Assembly (NCBI RefSeq): GCF_036492245.1
Contig: NZ_AP025286.1
Location: forward strand, 806,001 to 870,000
Length of the DNA stretch: 64,000 bases
Direction: 5' to 3'
Source of the DNA: Treponema bryantii
GTDB taxonomy: Bacteria > Spirochaetota > Spirochaetia > Treponematales > Treponemataceae
Each line of letters starts with the position of its first letter. Positions within the stretch are counted from its first letter, which is position 1. This document shows positions 33,310 through 42,792 of the stretch, one piece after another. The notes under the pieces are model-generated. The model did no database searches. It worked only from the letters and a program-made list of their open reading frames with translations, and had not been told where the DNA came from. The translations under genes were made by a program, and so were the position numbers.

Positions 33310-33924
33310 TCACGGCTTTCTACCGTCTTTGTAATCAATAATCCAGCCGCCATTATAAAAACCATTGTCGTTACGGGTAGGGGTGACAAAAATCACCTTG
33401 GTTGGATTTTCTGTGTCATATTCAAAAATATTGGATTCCCACTGGAATGGCTTTGTACCTGCTTCGGCGTAGGTAAAATTATTCTGCTGGTCAATTGGCG
33501 TGTAGAGGGAGATTTTGTAACGGCCCTTTTTTAGTTTGAGGTGCATTGCCATACCGCCACTGAGGAAGTAAGTTCTTTTGTAGTTTCTGATGATGTCGGG
33601 TGTGCTCATCCATTCGTAAGTGGCGGTGCATGCAATGTAGGTTACGTCGTTTCCCTCTTCATCCTGAAGTCTCAGAAAACAGCGGATGTCGTTTAGAACT
33701 CCAACATTGTCTGGACGGTAAATTATGAGAGAGGTTTTGTCATGGCCAGCCGGCATGTCTTTTGTGGCGTCGACAAAGTCGTAGTATGAGCCGGGCACGG
33801 GCTGTGGGAAAATCGAAGAGAAAATAAAAAATAAAACAAATACTGTCATCCCGAATTTATTTCGGGATCTGTTTGATAGATGCTGAAACAAGTTCAGCAT
33901 GACGTGGTGTTTTGCTTTTCTCAT
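33310..33924 (-). CDS. Secreted hypothetical protein with a repeat inserted in its signal peptide
   Basis: This is a 204-residue protein of unknown function, with a beta-rich mature part. The signal region is odd: a basic n-region (MRKAK) is separated from the hydrophobic core (VFVLFFIFSSIFPQ) by about 20 residues encoded by a palindromic repeat (33845-33903). ATG 33924 overlaps the stop of the acetylesterase gene (ATGA), favouring coupled translation from there. An alternative start at 33849 lies at the end of the repeat. Either may be used; the mature protein is the same. Confidence 0.65.
   Translation of the reverse strand: MRKAKHHVMLNLFQHLSNRSRNKFGMTVFVLFFIFSSIFPQPVPGSYYDFVDATKDMPAGHDKTSLIIYRPDNVGVLNDIRCFLRLQDEEGNDVTYIACTATYEWMSTPDIIRNYKRTYFLSGGMAMHLKLKKGRYKISLYTPIDQQNNFTYAEAGTKPFQWESNIFEYDTENPTKVIFVTPTRNDNGFYNGGWIIDYKDGRKP
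33845..33903. repeat. Two-hairpin palindromic repeat within a coding region
   Basis: An outer stem GTCAT (33845-33849) / ATGAC (33899-33903) encloses two hairpins, ATCCCGAA-TTTA-TTTCGGGAT-like and ATGCTGAA-CAAG-TTCAGCAT. Elements of the form GTCATCCCGAA...TTCAGCATGAC recur in many bacterial genomes. This copy is translated in the signal peptide of the 33310-33924 gene. Confidence 0.7.
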
Positions 33925-35612
33925 ACCGTCATTATCTGCTGAATTTTTGCGTGATTGTTGCCGCCTTCAGCTTTTATTTCTCCTGCCTGGAAAGGACAGA
34001 GCGGGAGTCCGTTCTTCCCATAAATTGTAACTGGCCCGTAATTAAACCAGCCGTAACGCGCAGCAACAGGTCGAGTTACTTTTTCGCTGCAAGTAATAAT
34101 TGTATTTTGTTTACCATCAGTTCCGCCAAAGGCAAACTTTGCCGGATACCATACTCCATCACTTCCCGCAATTTCAAAGCCTGTAAATTCTTCTGTAACA
34201 GTCACACCCTGATTTGCTTCCATCTTTTTGTATTCTTCAAGGCGAACTGTATCTTCCCGAACTTCAAAACCAAACGGAGCATTTGCAAAAGTCAGAACAA
34301 GACATCCCTGGCCGGCGGCTCCATCATACATTGCATGACAGCTTTCTAACTGTGGTGCTCCAGCATCAAGTGATGGAATCAGATTATAAACATTTGCCAG
34401 AGCATTCTTTTCCATTCGTTCTGCAAGAACTTTTTTTGCGCGAGGGTGAATATCACTGAACTGGCCCAAATCAAAACAACCTGTCATCCAGGTATTTTTT
34501 ATGCTTGCATGAACTTTAGCCTGCTGTTCGCGGATAATACACCAGTGCTTAAAATCTGGATCGGCCTGATAGCGGTGAACCGGCAGCTGTACAAAAACAA
34601 ACGGTAAATCAGCATCCTTAAAATCACAACGCCAGTTTTCAATCATAGAGGTAAAAAGTTTTGCATATGAACGAGGTTTGTGGTCATCACTTTCACCCTG
34701 ATACCAGATAACCCCTTTCAGTGTATAAGGCATAATACGTGCAAGCATGCAATCATAAAGCCCGGTAGGGCGGTAAGGATTTTTGCATGATGCAGGACCC
34801 GGCCATGGATTTTTGCCAAGAATTTTTTCTGCTGCTTCCCAGGTAATTTCATGGTCTTTTTCCCAGAGCTTTGAAAAGCCTTCCTGCCATTTTGCATTTT
34901 CTATTTCATAGTCATCATATTCTTTGCACTGCTGTTCTATGGATTTTCCACTTACTGCATTTTCATAGTCGGTGAGGTAAGTATTCAGGTCTCTGTCAGC
35001 TTCAAGATATTCTCGGCGCATCCATGCACTTGCCGAGGTTCCTCCCCAGTTACAGCCAATCACTCCGACAACACAACCTAAATCTTCAGCAAGTTTTTTT
35101 GCAAAAAAGTATCCGACTGCAGACCATGCACCTTTTGCAGGACTATCCCAGGTCTGCCATGCTGTATTGTGTTCAGCTTCGTAAAACTTCTCATCCATCC
35201 ATGCAATCTTATTAGTATAATAGAAGCGAACATTCTTTCCTGCTGAAGCGCTTTCAAGTTCTGCTGGTCCTTCTGTACAGTTCTGAAGTTCAAACTCCAT
35301 ATTACTTTGACCGCCTGCCAGCCAGACTTCACCTATCGCAATATCTTTAAATTTGATTTTATTTTCGCCGGCTGTAATTATAAGGCTACAGCCAGTTTGT
35401 GCACACTGAGGTTCAAGTTGAAGCAGCCAGTGTCCGTTTTCTGCAACTGTACTGTTTATACAAAGTGCTTCATTTTTTTCATCAAAAAGAGCTGCTTTAA
35501 TCAGAGTTCCGTTTTCAGCTTCTCCAAAAATTGATGTATATTTATTTCTCTGCAAAACCATGTGGTCTGAGAAAACTGCAGCAACTGAGAATATTGTTTT
35601 TAAATCGGTCAT
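33921..35612 (-). CDS. Sialate O-acetylesterase-like SGNH esterase
   Basis: This is a carbohydrate acetylesterase of 563 residues. It has the SGNH block I Ser in VWLAGGQSNMEFE (residue about 100), VIWYQGESDD (oxyanion Gly/Asn region) and a C-terminal Asp/His segment (CFDLGQFSDIHPRAKKVLAERM). The N-terminus (FSVAAVFSDHMVLQRNKYTSIFG) is the conserved beta-sandwich start of sialate O-acetylesterase family proteins. No signal peptide is obvious. It could remove acetyl groups from sialic acids or from plant polysaccharide. The start follows AAGAGG. The next gene overlaps its stop. Confidence 0.85.
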   Translation of the reverse strand: MTDLKTIFSVAAVFSDHMVLQRNKYTSIFGEAENGTLIKAALFDEKNEALCINSTVAENGHWLLQLEPQCAQTGCSLIITAGENKIKFKDIAIGEVWLAGGQSNMEFELQNCTEGPAELESASAGKNVRFYYTNKIAWMDEKFYEAEHNTAWQTWDSPAKGAWSAVGYFFAKKLAEDLGCVVGVIGCNWGGTSASAWMRREYLEADRDLNTYLTDYENAVSGKSIEQQCKEYDDYEIENAKWQEGFSKLWEKDHEITWEAAEKILGKNPWPGPASCKNPYRPTGLYDCMLARIMPYTLKGVIWYQGESDDHKPRSYAKLFTSMIENWRCDFKDADLPFVFVQLPVHRYQADPDFKHWCIIREQQAKVHASIKNTWMTGCFDLGQFSDIHPRAKKVLAERMEKNALANVYNLIPSLDAGAPQLESCHAMYDGAAGQGCLVLTFANAPFGFEVREDTVRLEEYKKMEANQGVTVTEEFTGFEIAGSDGVWYPAKFAFGGTDGKQNTIITCSEKVTRPVAARYGWFNYGPVTIYGKNGLPLCPFQAGEIKAEGGNNHAKIQQIMTV

Positions 35613-35787
35613 ATTTTCCTCTTATTTCTTCTATTATAATATAAACAAATTGTATTCTAATGCAAATAGAGGAGCTTTCCTATATAACCTTTTATTAAAG
35701 AATTGTTATATAAATAAATAAGAATTTGCTTATTTTCCTAAGCAGTAATAAAATAATAATGAGTTAATAGATTTTGGGGAGTTTTAT

Positions 35788-37860
35788 ATGAACGCAAAGT
35801 TAAAGAAAGCTACTGTAATTGTTGCTATTGTGTGTTTTTTAGGATCAGTTGGTCTTTTTACTTTAATAAGGAATGTTGCCCGTAACCATGCTCGAACACA
35901 GGCGTTTGCAGATATGGAAATGGAAGCTCGTGTAAAAAGAGCAAAGTTTGAAACTTCGATGAATGAGCAGCTCACGCTTGTTCTTCAGTTGTTAAGAATG
36001 CCTGCCGTAAGAGAATATCTGAAAAATCCAAATGATGAAGCAATCAGGGAAGTTGCCTTTAAAGATCTGGAAGTATTTAAGGAATCATTTAAATCAAAAT
36101 CAATTTTCTGGGTTTCAGATGTAGATAAGGTATTCTGGAGTGATATGAAGGAAAGTTATGTTGTAAATCCTAGTGATCCAAATGATTACTGGTATAACAT
36201 GACTATGTATGAAACAGATGTTTATAACTTCAACATCAATTATAACCCACAGTTGAAACAGACTAACCTTTGGGTAAATGCTGTTGTAAAAGAAAATGGA
36301 AAATCAATCGGTATGCTTGGAACTGGTATTCCTCTTACAAGCATGATTAACGAAATGTATGATGGCCTGGATTCTTCTATCACAATGTATCTTTTTAATG
36401 ATGGAGAAGAAATTACAGGTGCGCTAGATGATTCTATCCTTGAAAAGAAGATTCCGATTCTTGATAGAATGCCTGAACTTTCAGGTTTTGATTACATGCC
36501 TAAAGATATTTCTTTTGAAACAAGTGGTGTAAGAGATTTTGTTCTTGCTGCGATTCCTCTTGTAAGCTGGCATCTTGCAATGGAAAGAGTTTATACAATG
36601 CATGATTTTGTAAAAAACGGCCGTACAGCTCTGATTGCCGGAATTGTTACAGTTATCATCATTATTATTCTTGCTACTCAGATTCTTGCGATGGTTAATC
36701 ATCTTAATATTCTTAATGATGCGGTCTATGATTTGAGTTCAGGAAATGCGGATCTTACAAAACGTGTTAACTTGCGTGGTAAATCAATGTTCAGGGTTTT
36801 TGGGGCCCTTGTTGAAAATGAAAACCGCTTTATTGAAAAACTGCAGGGAATTATCAATAACCTAAAGAGTTCTGAACAGAACCTGAGTAATGTTGGTGTA
36901 AATATGACTTCAAGTACTCAGAATACCGCAAGTGCTATCACACAGATTATTTCGCATATTGATTCTGTTCACGAGCATATCAATCAGCAGACAGAGAATA
37001 TTCAGGAAACTGCAGGAGCAGTAAATGAGATTGCTGCAAATATTGATTCCCTTGAAAAGATGATTCGCCAGCAGGCTGATGGAGTATCAGAAGCTTCTTC
37101 TGCTGTTGAACAGATGATTGGAAATATTCAGTCTGTAAATACTTCTGTAGATAAGATGGCTGATTCTTTTGCTCAGCTTGAAAAACAGGCTCAGGCAGGA
37201 CAGGCAAAGCAGGCTGCTGTAAATGAAAAGATTTTCCAGATTGAAGATAAATCTAAGATGCTTCAGGAAGCAAACCAGGCAATTGCAAATATTGCAGAAC
37301 AGACAAACCTTCTTGCTATGAATGCGGCAATTGAGGCGGCTCATGCAGGTGAGGCCGGTAAGGGATTTGCTGTCGTTGCAGATGAAATCCGTAAGCTTTC
37401 TGAAACTTCAACAGAGCAGTCAAAGACAATTGGTGATCAGTTGAACAGTATTCAGGCTTCTATTATTGAAGTTGTTGAAGGTTCGCAGGAATCAAGCCGT
37501 GCCTTCTCTGGTGTATCAAATGAAATTGATAATACAAATCAGCTTGTTAATGAAATTAAAACCGCAATGGCTGAACAGAATGAAGGTTCAAAGCAGGTTA
37601 TTGAAACTCTCCGCGTTATGAACATGAGTACTTCTGAAGTAAGTAATTCTGCTCAGGAAATGATTGAAGGTAATAAACTTATTTTCAGAAATATTGCAGC
37701 CCTGCAGGAATCATCTTCTGTAATGAAAAACAGTATGGATGAAATGTCTGCAGGTGCAAATAAGATAAATGAAAGTGGTTCGGAACTTTCTCAGATTGCA
37801 GATGAAATGAAAGATTCTATTGCTGACATTGGAGGTCAGATAGATCAGTTCACTGTTTAG
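35788..37860 (+). CDS. Methyl-accepting chemotaxis protein
   Basis: This is a 690-residue chemoreceptor: TM1 at residues about 9-28, a periplasmic dCache-type sensor (about 30-270; FWVSDVDKVFWSDMKESYV and TNLWVNAVV motifs), TM2 at about 275-297, HAMP-like linker, and a long cytoplasmic coiled-coil. The signalling tip (IANIAEQTNLLAMNAAIEAAHAGEAGKGFAVVADEIRKL, residues about 495-535) is highly conserved. It has no CheB/R pentapeptide at the C-terminus. It feeds the CheA/CheW system encoded elsewhere. A GGGGAG ribosome binding site precedes the ATG. The ligand is unknown. Confidence 0.95.
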   Translation: MNAKLKKATVIVAIVCFLGSVGLFTLIRNVARNHARTQAFADMEMEARVKRAKFETSMNEQLTLVLQLLRMPAVREYLKNPNDEAIREVAFKDLEVFKESFKSKSIFWVSDVDKVFWSDMKESYVVNPSDPNDYWYNMTMYETDVYNFNINYNPQLKQTNLWVNAVVKENGKSIGMLGTGIPLTSMINEMYDGLDSSITMYLFNDGEEITGALDDSILEKKIPILDRMPELSGFDYMPKDISFETSGVRDFVLAAIPLVSWHLAMERVYTMHDFVKNGRTALIAGIVTVIIIIILATQILAMVNHLNILNDAVYDLSSGNADLTKRVNLRGKSMFRVFGALVENENRFIEKLQGIINNLKSSEQNLSNVGVNMTSSTQNTASAITQIISHIDSVHEHINQQTENIQETAGAVNEIAANIDSLEKMIRQQADGVSEASSAVEQMIGNIQSVNTSVDKMADSFAQLEKQAQAGQAKQAAVNEKIFQIEDKSKMLQEANQAIANIAEQTNLLAMNAAIEAAHAGEAGKGFAVVADEIRKLSETSTEQSKTIGDQLNSIQASIIEVVEGSQESSRAFSGVSNEIDNTNQLVNEIKTAMAEQNEGSKQVIETLRVMNMSTSEVSNSAQEMIEGNKLIFRNIAALQESSSVMKNSMDEMSAGANKINESGSELSQIADEMKDSIADIGGQIDQFTV

Positions 37861-38468
37861 AGTTCTTTTACGAGCTTACTTGAATCCCCATCTTGCGAAA
37901 AGCCCATTTTATGAAGGTATTTTTCGTGGGTGGGGATTTTTGTTTCTGCATATATTTTCTTAATTCCCAGACGTGTCAGATGTGTGTAAAGAAACTTTCC
38001 TGCTGAACAGTCTCGATAAGCCGGAGTTGTATAATCCAGCTTTGCAGTAAGAACGCCGTTACCTTCATCCTTTGCTATAAAGATTCCCGCAGGAACTTCT
38101 CCACAGGTAATGATAAAGATTTTATCTTCTGCCTGAGGTGCAGAAAAATTAGGAAAGAAGATTTTTATATCTGTTCCATTTGCAAAAAGAAAATGTGCCA
38201 GAAATCCATCGCCCGCAGTTGTTGAAATTGCAGAATATTCTTTTTTTGTATTATTCAGCTTATACAGATTTATCATGTTTATGATTATCAGACAAATCTG
38301 CATTGCTGCAGTAGGGTAAGAATGAATTGCAATTGCATATCCGCAGAAAATTACACTGCCAATTGTGTTGATAATTCTAAGCTTAACAACTGAAGTCATC
38401 AGCATAGAAACAATTACAAGCAGGGAGCCTGTATAGCCAATAAGTTCTAAAATAAATCTCATATCCAT
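37857..38468 (-). CDS. YgjV-like membrane protein with C-terminal GNAT-like domain
   Basis: This is a 203-residue fusion. Residues 1-75 carry three hydrophobic segments (ILELIGYTGSLLVIVSMLM, LRIINTIGSVIFCGYAIAI, AAMQICLIIINMINLYKL) like YgjV-family inner membrane proteins. Residues 90-203 look like an acetyltransferase domain (GEVPAGIFIAKD and a terminal KYLHKMGFSQDG). Its 3' end overlaps that of the chemoreceptor gene by 4 bp. No acceptor is known. Confidence 0.65.
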   Translation of the reverse strand: MDMRFILELIGYTGSLLVIVSMLMTSVVKLRIINTIGSVIFCGYAIAIHSYPTAAMQICLIIINMINLYKLNNTKKEYSAISTTAGDGFLAHFLFANGTDIKIFFPNFSAPQAEDKIFIITCGEVPAGIFIAKDEGNGVLTAKLDYTTPAYRDCSAGKFLYTHLTRLGIKKIYAETKIPTHEKYLHKMGFSQDGDSSKLVKEL

Positions 38469-38512
38469 AACTTAAGATTTTATAGTATATTCACTAAAAA
38501 CACAATTTTTAC

Positions 38513-38528
38513 TATAATATCCTTTATG
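38513..38528 (+). promoter_or_regulatory. gatC promoter with leaderless start
   Basis: TATAAT (38513-38518) ends 7 nt before the gatC ATG; a -35-like TTCACT (38490-38495) lies 17 bp upstream of it. There is no Shine-Dalgarno, so the mRNA probably begins at or next to the AUG. Confidence 0.6.
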
Positions 38529-38837
38529 GCAACACAGCATAAAGAAATTGACGCGCAGACTCTTGAGAATCTGCTTTATTTAAGTCGTTTGTCTCCTGAA
38601 AGTACTAATATGGAGACTTTGAAAAAACAGGTAGACGACATTGTAGGTTATTTTGATATTCTCTCTAAATATGATGATAGCGAAAATCCATATGACGCAT
38701 ATCCAAGAACAGAAGCAGACAAGCTTCGTGGAGATACAGTTGTAGAAGGCCTTGAAATCAGCGACGTTAAGAAAGTTTCCGAAAACTTCATGGACGGCTA
38801 TTTCCAGGTACCAAAGGTTCTCGGGGAGGGCGCTTAA
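38526..38837 (+). CDS. gatC: Aspartyl/glutamyl-tRNA amidotransferase subunit C
   Basis: This is the small subunit of the GatCAB complex, which converts Glu-tRNA(Gln) and/or Asp-tRNA(Asn) to the amidated form. It has the typical N-terminal helix (LENLLYLSRLSPES) and a C-terminal tail with DGYFQVPKVL, which is the conserved end of GatC proteins. The length of 103 residues is normal. It is followed after 2 bp by gatA. gatB is not in the window. Confidence 0.93.
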   Translation: MATQHKEIDAQTLENLLYLSRLSPESTNMETLKKQVDDIVGYFDILSKYDDSENPYDAYPRTEADKLRGDTVVEGLEISDVKKVSENFMDGYFQVPKVLGEGA

Positions 38838-38839
38838 TT

Positions 38840-40342
38840 ATGTACTATACAATTAAAGAAACACGCGCTGCTCTCAAGAGCGGCGAGACAACTAGCGAAA
38901 AGCTTGTTCGCAGTGCAGTAGAAACTTTTGAAAAAGATAAGTCTGCACCAATTCCATTGAACGCATTTATCGAACTCTACGAAGACGCTGTAGAAAAGGC
39001 ACAGTCTGCCGATAAAGAAATTGAAGCTGCCCGCGCTGCCGGAAACATCGATAAGCTTTTTGAAGAAAAGCCATTGCTTGGAATTCCATTTGCAAATAAA
39101 GATAATATCAACTCAAAGGGCCATCGTCTTACTTGTGCTTCTAAGATTCTCGAAGGCTATGTAGCTCCATATAACGCAACTGTAATTGACCGCCTTGAAA
39201 AAGCCGGTGCAATTGCACTTGGCCGCTGTAATCAGGATGAGTTTGCTATGGGGTCTTCTACAGAATATTCAAGCTACGGTCCTACACGTAACCCTATCAA
39301 CCGCGAGTTCGTATCTGGTGGTTCTTCGGGTGGTTCGGCTGCCGCTGTTGCTGCTAACCAGGCTCTCTTTGGTCTTGGTACAGAAACTGGTGGTTCTGTT
39401 CGTTTGCCAGCTTCATACTGTGGTATTTATGGTCTTAAGCCAACTTACGGTGTACTCAGCCGCTGGGGTGTTGTAGCATACGGTTCTTCTCTGGATCAGG
39501 TTGGTATTCTCGGTCATACACCAGCTGATATTGCTGAACCTCTCAGTCTTATGTGCGGTGTAGATATGTATGATGATACATCAGCTGATTTGCCGGAAGG
39601 AAAATCTTTGAACAGCCTTGAGGCTCTTTCTGATGCAGAGTTCAAGTCTCTTAAGATTGCAATTCCAAAGCAGTTCCTTAAGACAGAAGGTGCTGATCCT
39701 GATGTTGTAAAAAGCTTTGAAGAAACCCGCAAGTGGTTTACAGATAAGGGAGCAGCTGTAGAAGAAGTTGACCTTCCTATTCTTGATGCTTCAATTGCTG
39801 CTTATTATGTAATTGCTCTTTCAGAAGCTGCTTCTAACCTCAGCCGTTTTGATGGTATCCGCTATGGCCGCCGTGTTGATGATGGTCAGGGCTATGATGA
39901 GCTTTATGTAAAGACTCGTTCAGAAGGTTTTGGCCCAGAAGTTAAGCGCCGTATTGTAATTGGTAACTACGTTCTTTCAGAGCAGTTCTCTGGAGATACA
40001 TATAAAAAGGGTATGACAGTTCGTGCACGTATTCAGCGTGAAGTTGCTGCTGTATTCGAAAAGTACGACATCATCTTGTGCCCAACTTGTCCAACTGCTG
40101 CATTCAAACTTGGTGCAAAGGTAGACAGCCCGCTTGAGATGTACCTTTCAGACCTTTACACAACTTTCGTAAACCTTGCACGTATTCCTTCAATCAACGT
40201 TCCTGCCGGACGTACAAGCACAGACGGAATGCCAATTGGTATGCAGTTTGCCGGAGCTATGTTCAGCGAGAAAAAGATTCTGAGACTTGCTCAGAATTGG
40301 GAAAACGACCACGCAGGCTGTGGAATCGCTGTAAAAGAATAA
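38840..40342 (+). CDS. gatA: Glutamyl-tRNA(Gln) amidotransferase subunit A
   Basis: This is the amidase subunit of GatCAB. The Ser-Ser-Lys triad is visible: Lys in PFANKDNI (residue about 80), and the Ser pair in the amidase signature GGSSGGSAAAVAANQ (about 156-170). YGLKPTYGVLSRWGVVAYGSSLDQVG follows as in the family. The 500 residues are about the usual length. The start is 2 nt after gatC, indicating coupled translation. A repeat element separates it from the convergent cyclase gene. Confidence 0.97.
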   Translation: MYYTIKETRAALKSGETTSEKLVRSAVETFEKDKSAPIPLNAFIELYEDAVEKAQSADKEIEAARAAGNIDKLFEEKPLLGIPFANKDNINSKGHRLTCASKILEGYVAPYNATVIDRLEKAGAIALGRCNQDEFAMGSSTEYSSYGPTRNPINREFVSGGSSGGSAAAVAANQALFGLGTETGGSVRLPASYCGIYGLKPTYGVLSRWGVVAYGSSLDQVGILGHTPADIAEPLSLMCGVDMYDDTSADLPEGKSLNSLEALSDAEFKSLKIAIPKQFLKTEGADPDVVKSFEETRKWFTDKGAAVEEVDLPILDASIAAYYVIALSEAASNLSRFDGIRYGRRVDDGQGYDELYVKTRSEGFGPEVKRRIVIGNYVLSEQFSGDTYKKGMTVRARIQREVAAVFEKYDIILCPTCPTAAFKLGAKVDSPLEMYLSDLYTTFVNLARIPSINVPAGRTSTDGMPIGMQFAGAMFSEKKILRLAQNWENDHAGCGIAVKE

Positions 40343-40410
40343 CGTCATTGCGAGCGTAGCGAAGCAATCCATTAAATAGATTGTTTCGTCGTTTCACTCC
40401 TCGCAATGAC
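40343..40410. repeat. Palindromic repeat between gatA and the cyclase gene
   Basis: A 68-bp inverted repeat begins GTCATTGCGAGCG and ends CTCGCAATGAC, with 11-bp outer arms and matching inner segments (AGCAATC / GATTG). Sequences of this form are known as dispersed repeats in many bacterial genomes. It starts right after the gatA stop and may also work as a transcript end structure. Confidence 0.75.
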
Positions 40411-40416
40411 TGTGAA

Positions 40417-42723
40417 TCATTTGACTTTCAGCTCAAAAACACCATCCCACTTCTTCGGAGGTGGGTTTGTTTTAAAGTGGGCAATTCGGTCGATGAATAC
40501 TACAGACGGCATATCCTGGTATTTTTCGTTACACAACTGGAACTTTTCTTCCGCATTATCCCATGCCTGTTTGCGGTATGCAGCGAGTCCTTTCTCAAAC
40601 AAATCTTTTATTTCAAAAAGCTTGTCGGTTGCAGCTGCTTTAGTCTGAAGAATCTCATAAATACGTACAGGTTCATTTTTGCCCTTTACTTTGATAAAGT
40701 CCAGTTCACGGCAGACAAAGGTATCTTTCAACTTGTCAAAAACAGCTTCCGTAATAATTGCTTTAGAGCCGTAAGCTTTATTTGCTCCTTCAAGACGGGC
40801 TGCAAGATTTACAGTATCACCAATCGAAGTAAAGTCCATACGGCTTCGTGCACCGACAGAACCAAAAATTACACGGCCGGTGTTGATACCAATTCCCATT
40901 GAAATATAATCAGAACCATCAGCAAGAGCCTGCTGCTGTTGAGCTCTCATTGCTGCACGGATTTCCATAGCAGCCTTGCAGGCATTGTATTCCTTTTTAG
41001 GGCCGGAGAAGAAAGCCATCATCTCATCACCAACAAACTTATCTACATCTCCGCCATTATTCAAAATGATTTCAGTTTCAATATCCAGATAGTGATTCAA
41101 AATTTCTACAACATCCTGAGGTTTTTTACCTTCGCATAAAGTTGTAAAGCCACGGATATCTGTAAACAGGAAGCAAAGTTCACGGGAAGAACTTGCTTTT
41201 TTAGTATCCTTGTCGGCAGCCTGCAGCGTAGAGAACGAAATGTAAGGAATAATTCCGCGGATAATTCCAACCATGTTTTTGATTTCCTTGGAAAGATCCT
41301 TTGTCTCATCATGAGTCTTAATGGAATCAATAAAGGTAAGCTGTTCTGCTGTTATTTTAGAATTACCGTCCAGAATTTCTTCAAGCGTATTTGCAGTTTT
41401 ACGGACATTTGTTTTAAGAAAGAGCAATGGATTTGTGATGAAATCTGCAATAAAAAGTGCAAGAATAATCGAAATGTATAGGAACATCACAACCATGGTG
41501 AAAACATAAATCTGTACGTGGAAATAAGAACGCATGAGGATTTCAGATTTGTAAGTAACAATTGAAAATCCTACAAGCTTAAAACCGTTTTTTCTTGTAA
41601 ATGAAACCGGATAAATATATTTACAGTAGTCGCCGTCAAGCACAGGCTGTTTTTTATAGTTTCCGCTCTGAAAGTTTATAAAGTATTCTCGAGCCTTTTC
41701 CGGAGAGATACGTTTTTCTTCTTCTGGAATATCCTTTACATGGCCGGTCGCTGTAGTATAAGAAAATACATCATATTCAGGCCATTCAATATCTTCCAGT
41801 TTAAATTCTGTTCCATCTTCTGCCGGAACAAAAGTAATGTGTTCGCCTGTTTTCTGGAAAATAATATTTCCCGGTGTACTTGCTGTGATGATATCAATTC
41901 GTTCAAAAGGACAATCGGCATAGCTGTTTGATTCTTTCTGCTGAGTAAAATATGGAGCGATTTTTTCGTATTTTCCATCTGCAGAATCATAAACTGTAGA
42001 AGTCTGTTCTGCCTGAGAACGTCCAACATCACTTACAGCTTCTGTAAACATTTTTTTATAACTGTGCAGAATCAGAAGGGTAAAGATTACCATGACAACT
42101 GCAATTGCAGTGATAATTGTTACAGTGAACTTTGTTTTAATTGAGATTTTTGTTTTCTGTTTTGATTCTGCCTGAAACTTCTTATACTCTGCAAATTCAG
42201 GATTCATTTCACGAAGGAAAAAAATCCCAAAAATAGACATCAGGGCATGAGAAATAAAACTTAATCCTAATGCAACATAGGCTGAAACTGGTAATGTAAG
42301 AAACCATCGCCAGCAGTTTGCAAAAATTATAATGCATGTTATAGAACAGAAAAGATAGAAGGTAAGGCTGATATAAGTGAGAATATAAAGAATTGTATTA
42401 ACCTTTCCTTTTATGAAAATTGAAATCAAAAGAAAAAGAGCAGTGAAGGGGAGAAAGTAAATCATAAAGTAAACAATATGAAGAATACTTTCCTGAATAG
42501 TTGAAGAATGGATAAATGGCAGCATGTATGGATAAATCAGGTTTGCAGTATTTTCTGCTTCACCAAGATTCATGCCCTGCATTCCCATTGGCAATAGAAA
42601 AAGAATAGTAAGAAAGATTGCCGGAATAATTCTGCATACAAAGAAAAATATTTTTTTAGTATTGATTTTGATTTTATTTTTTGACGAATTATGCTTTTTC
42701 GTCTTTGGAGATTTGTTTTTCAT
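40417..42723 (-). CDS. Membrane-bound class III adenylate cyclase
   Basis: This is a 768-residue signalling enzyme. About five transmembrane helices lie at residues 25-175, a further helix at about 197-220, then a large extracellular sensor (about 225-390), another helix and a C-terminal catalytic domain (about 515-690). Catalytic residues are present: metal Asp in LFTDIRGFT and in GDVDKFVGDEMMAFF, the Asp/Thr substrate site in SRMDFTSIGD, and Asn and Arg in TVNLAARLEG. The catalytic domain fits cAMP production. A C-terminal TPR-like helix region follows. A neighbouring regulator is not apparent. Confidence 0.9.
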   Translation of the reverse strand: MKNKSPKTKKHNSSKNKIKINTKKIFFFVCRIIPAIFLTILFLLPMGMQGMNLGEAENTANLIYPYMLPFIHSSTIQESILHIVYFMIYFLPFTALFLLISIFIKGKVNTILYILTYISLTFYLFCSITCIIIFANCWRWFLTLPVSAYVALGLSFISHALMSIFGIFFLREMNPEFAEYKKFQAESKQKTKISIKTKFTVTIITAIAVVMVIFTLLILHSYKKMFTEAVSDVGRSQAEQTSTVYDSADGKYEKIAPYFTQQKESNSYADCPFERIDIITASTPGNIIFQKTGEHITFVPAEDGTEFKLEDIEWPEYDVFSYTTATGHVKDIPEEEKRISPEKAREYFINFQSGNYKKQPVLDGDYCKYIYPVSFTRKNGFKLVGFSIVTYKSEILMRSYFHVQIYVFTMVVMFLYISIILALFIADFITNPLLFLKTNVRKTANTLEEILDGNSKITAEQLTFIDSIKTHDETKDLSKEIKNMVGIIRGIIPYISFSTLQAADKDTKKASSSRELCFLFTDIRGFTTLCEGKKPQDVVEILNHYLDIETEIILNNGGDVDKFVGDEMMAFFSGPKKEYNACKAAMEIRAAMRAQQQQALADGSDYISMGIGINTGRVIFGSVGARSRMDFTSIGDTVNLAARLEGANKAYGSKAIITEAVFDKLKDTFVCRELDFIKVKGKNEPVRIYEILQTKAAATDKLFEIKDLFEKGLAAYRKQAWDNAEEKFQLCNEKYQDMPSVVFIDRIAHFKTNPPPKKWDGVFELKVK

Positions 42724-42792
42724 TTTTTACTTTCCTGGAGGTGTTTTTACGTATAATGATATTATATGGTAGAAACAGGGATTTTTCCATAG

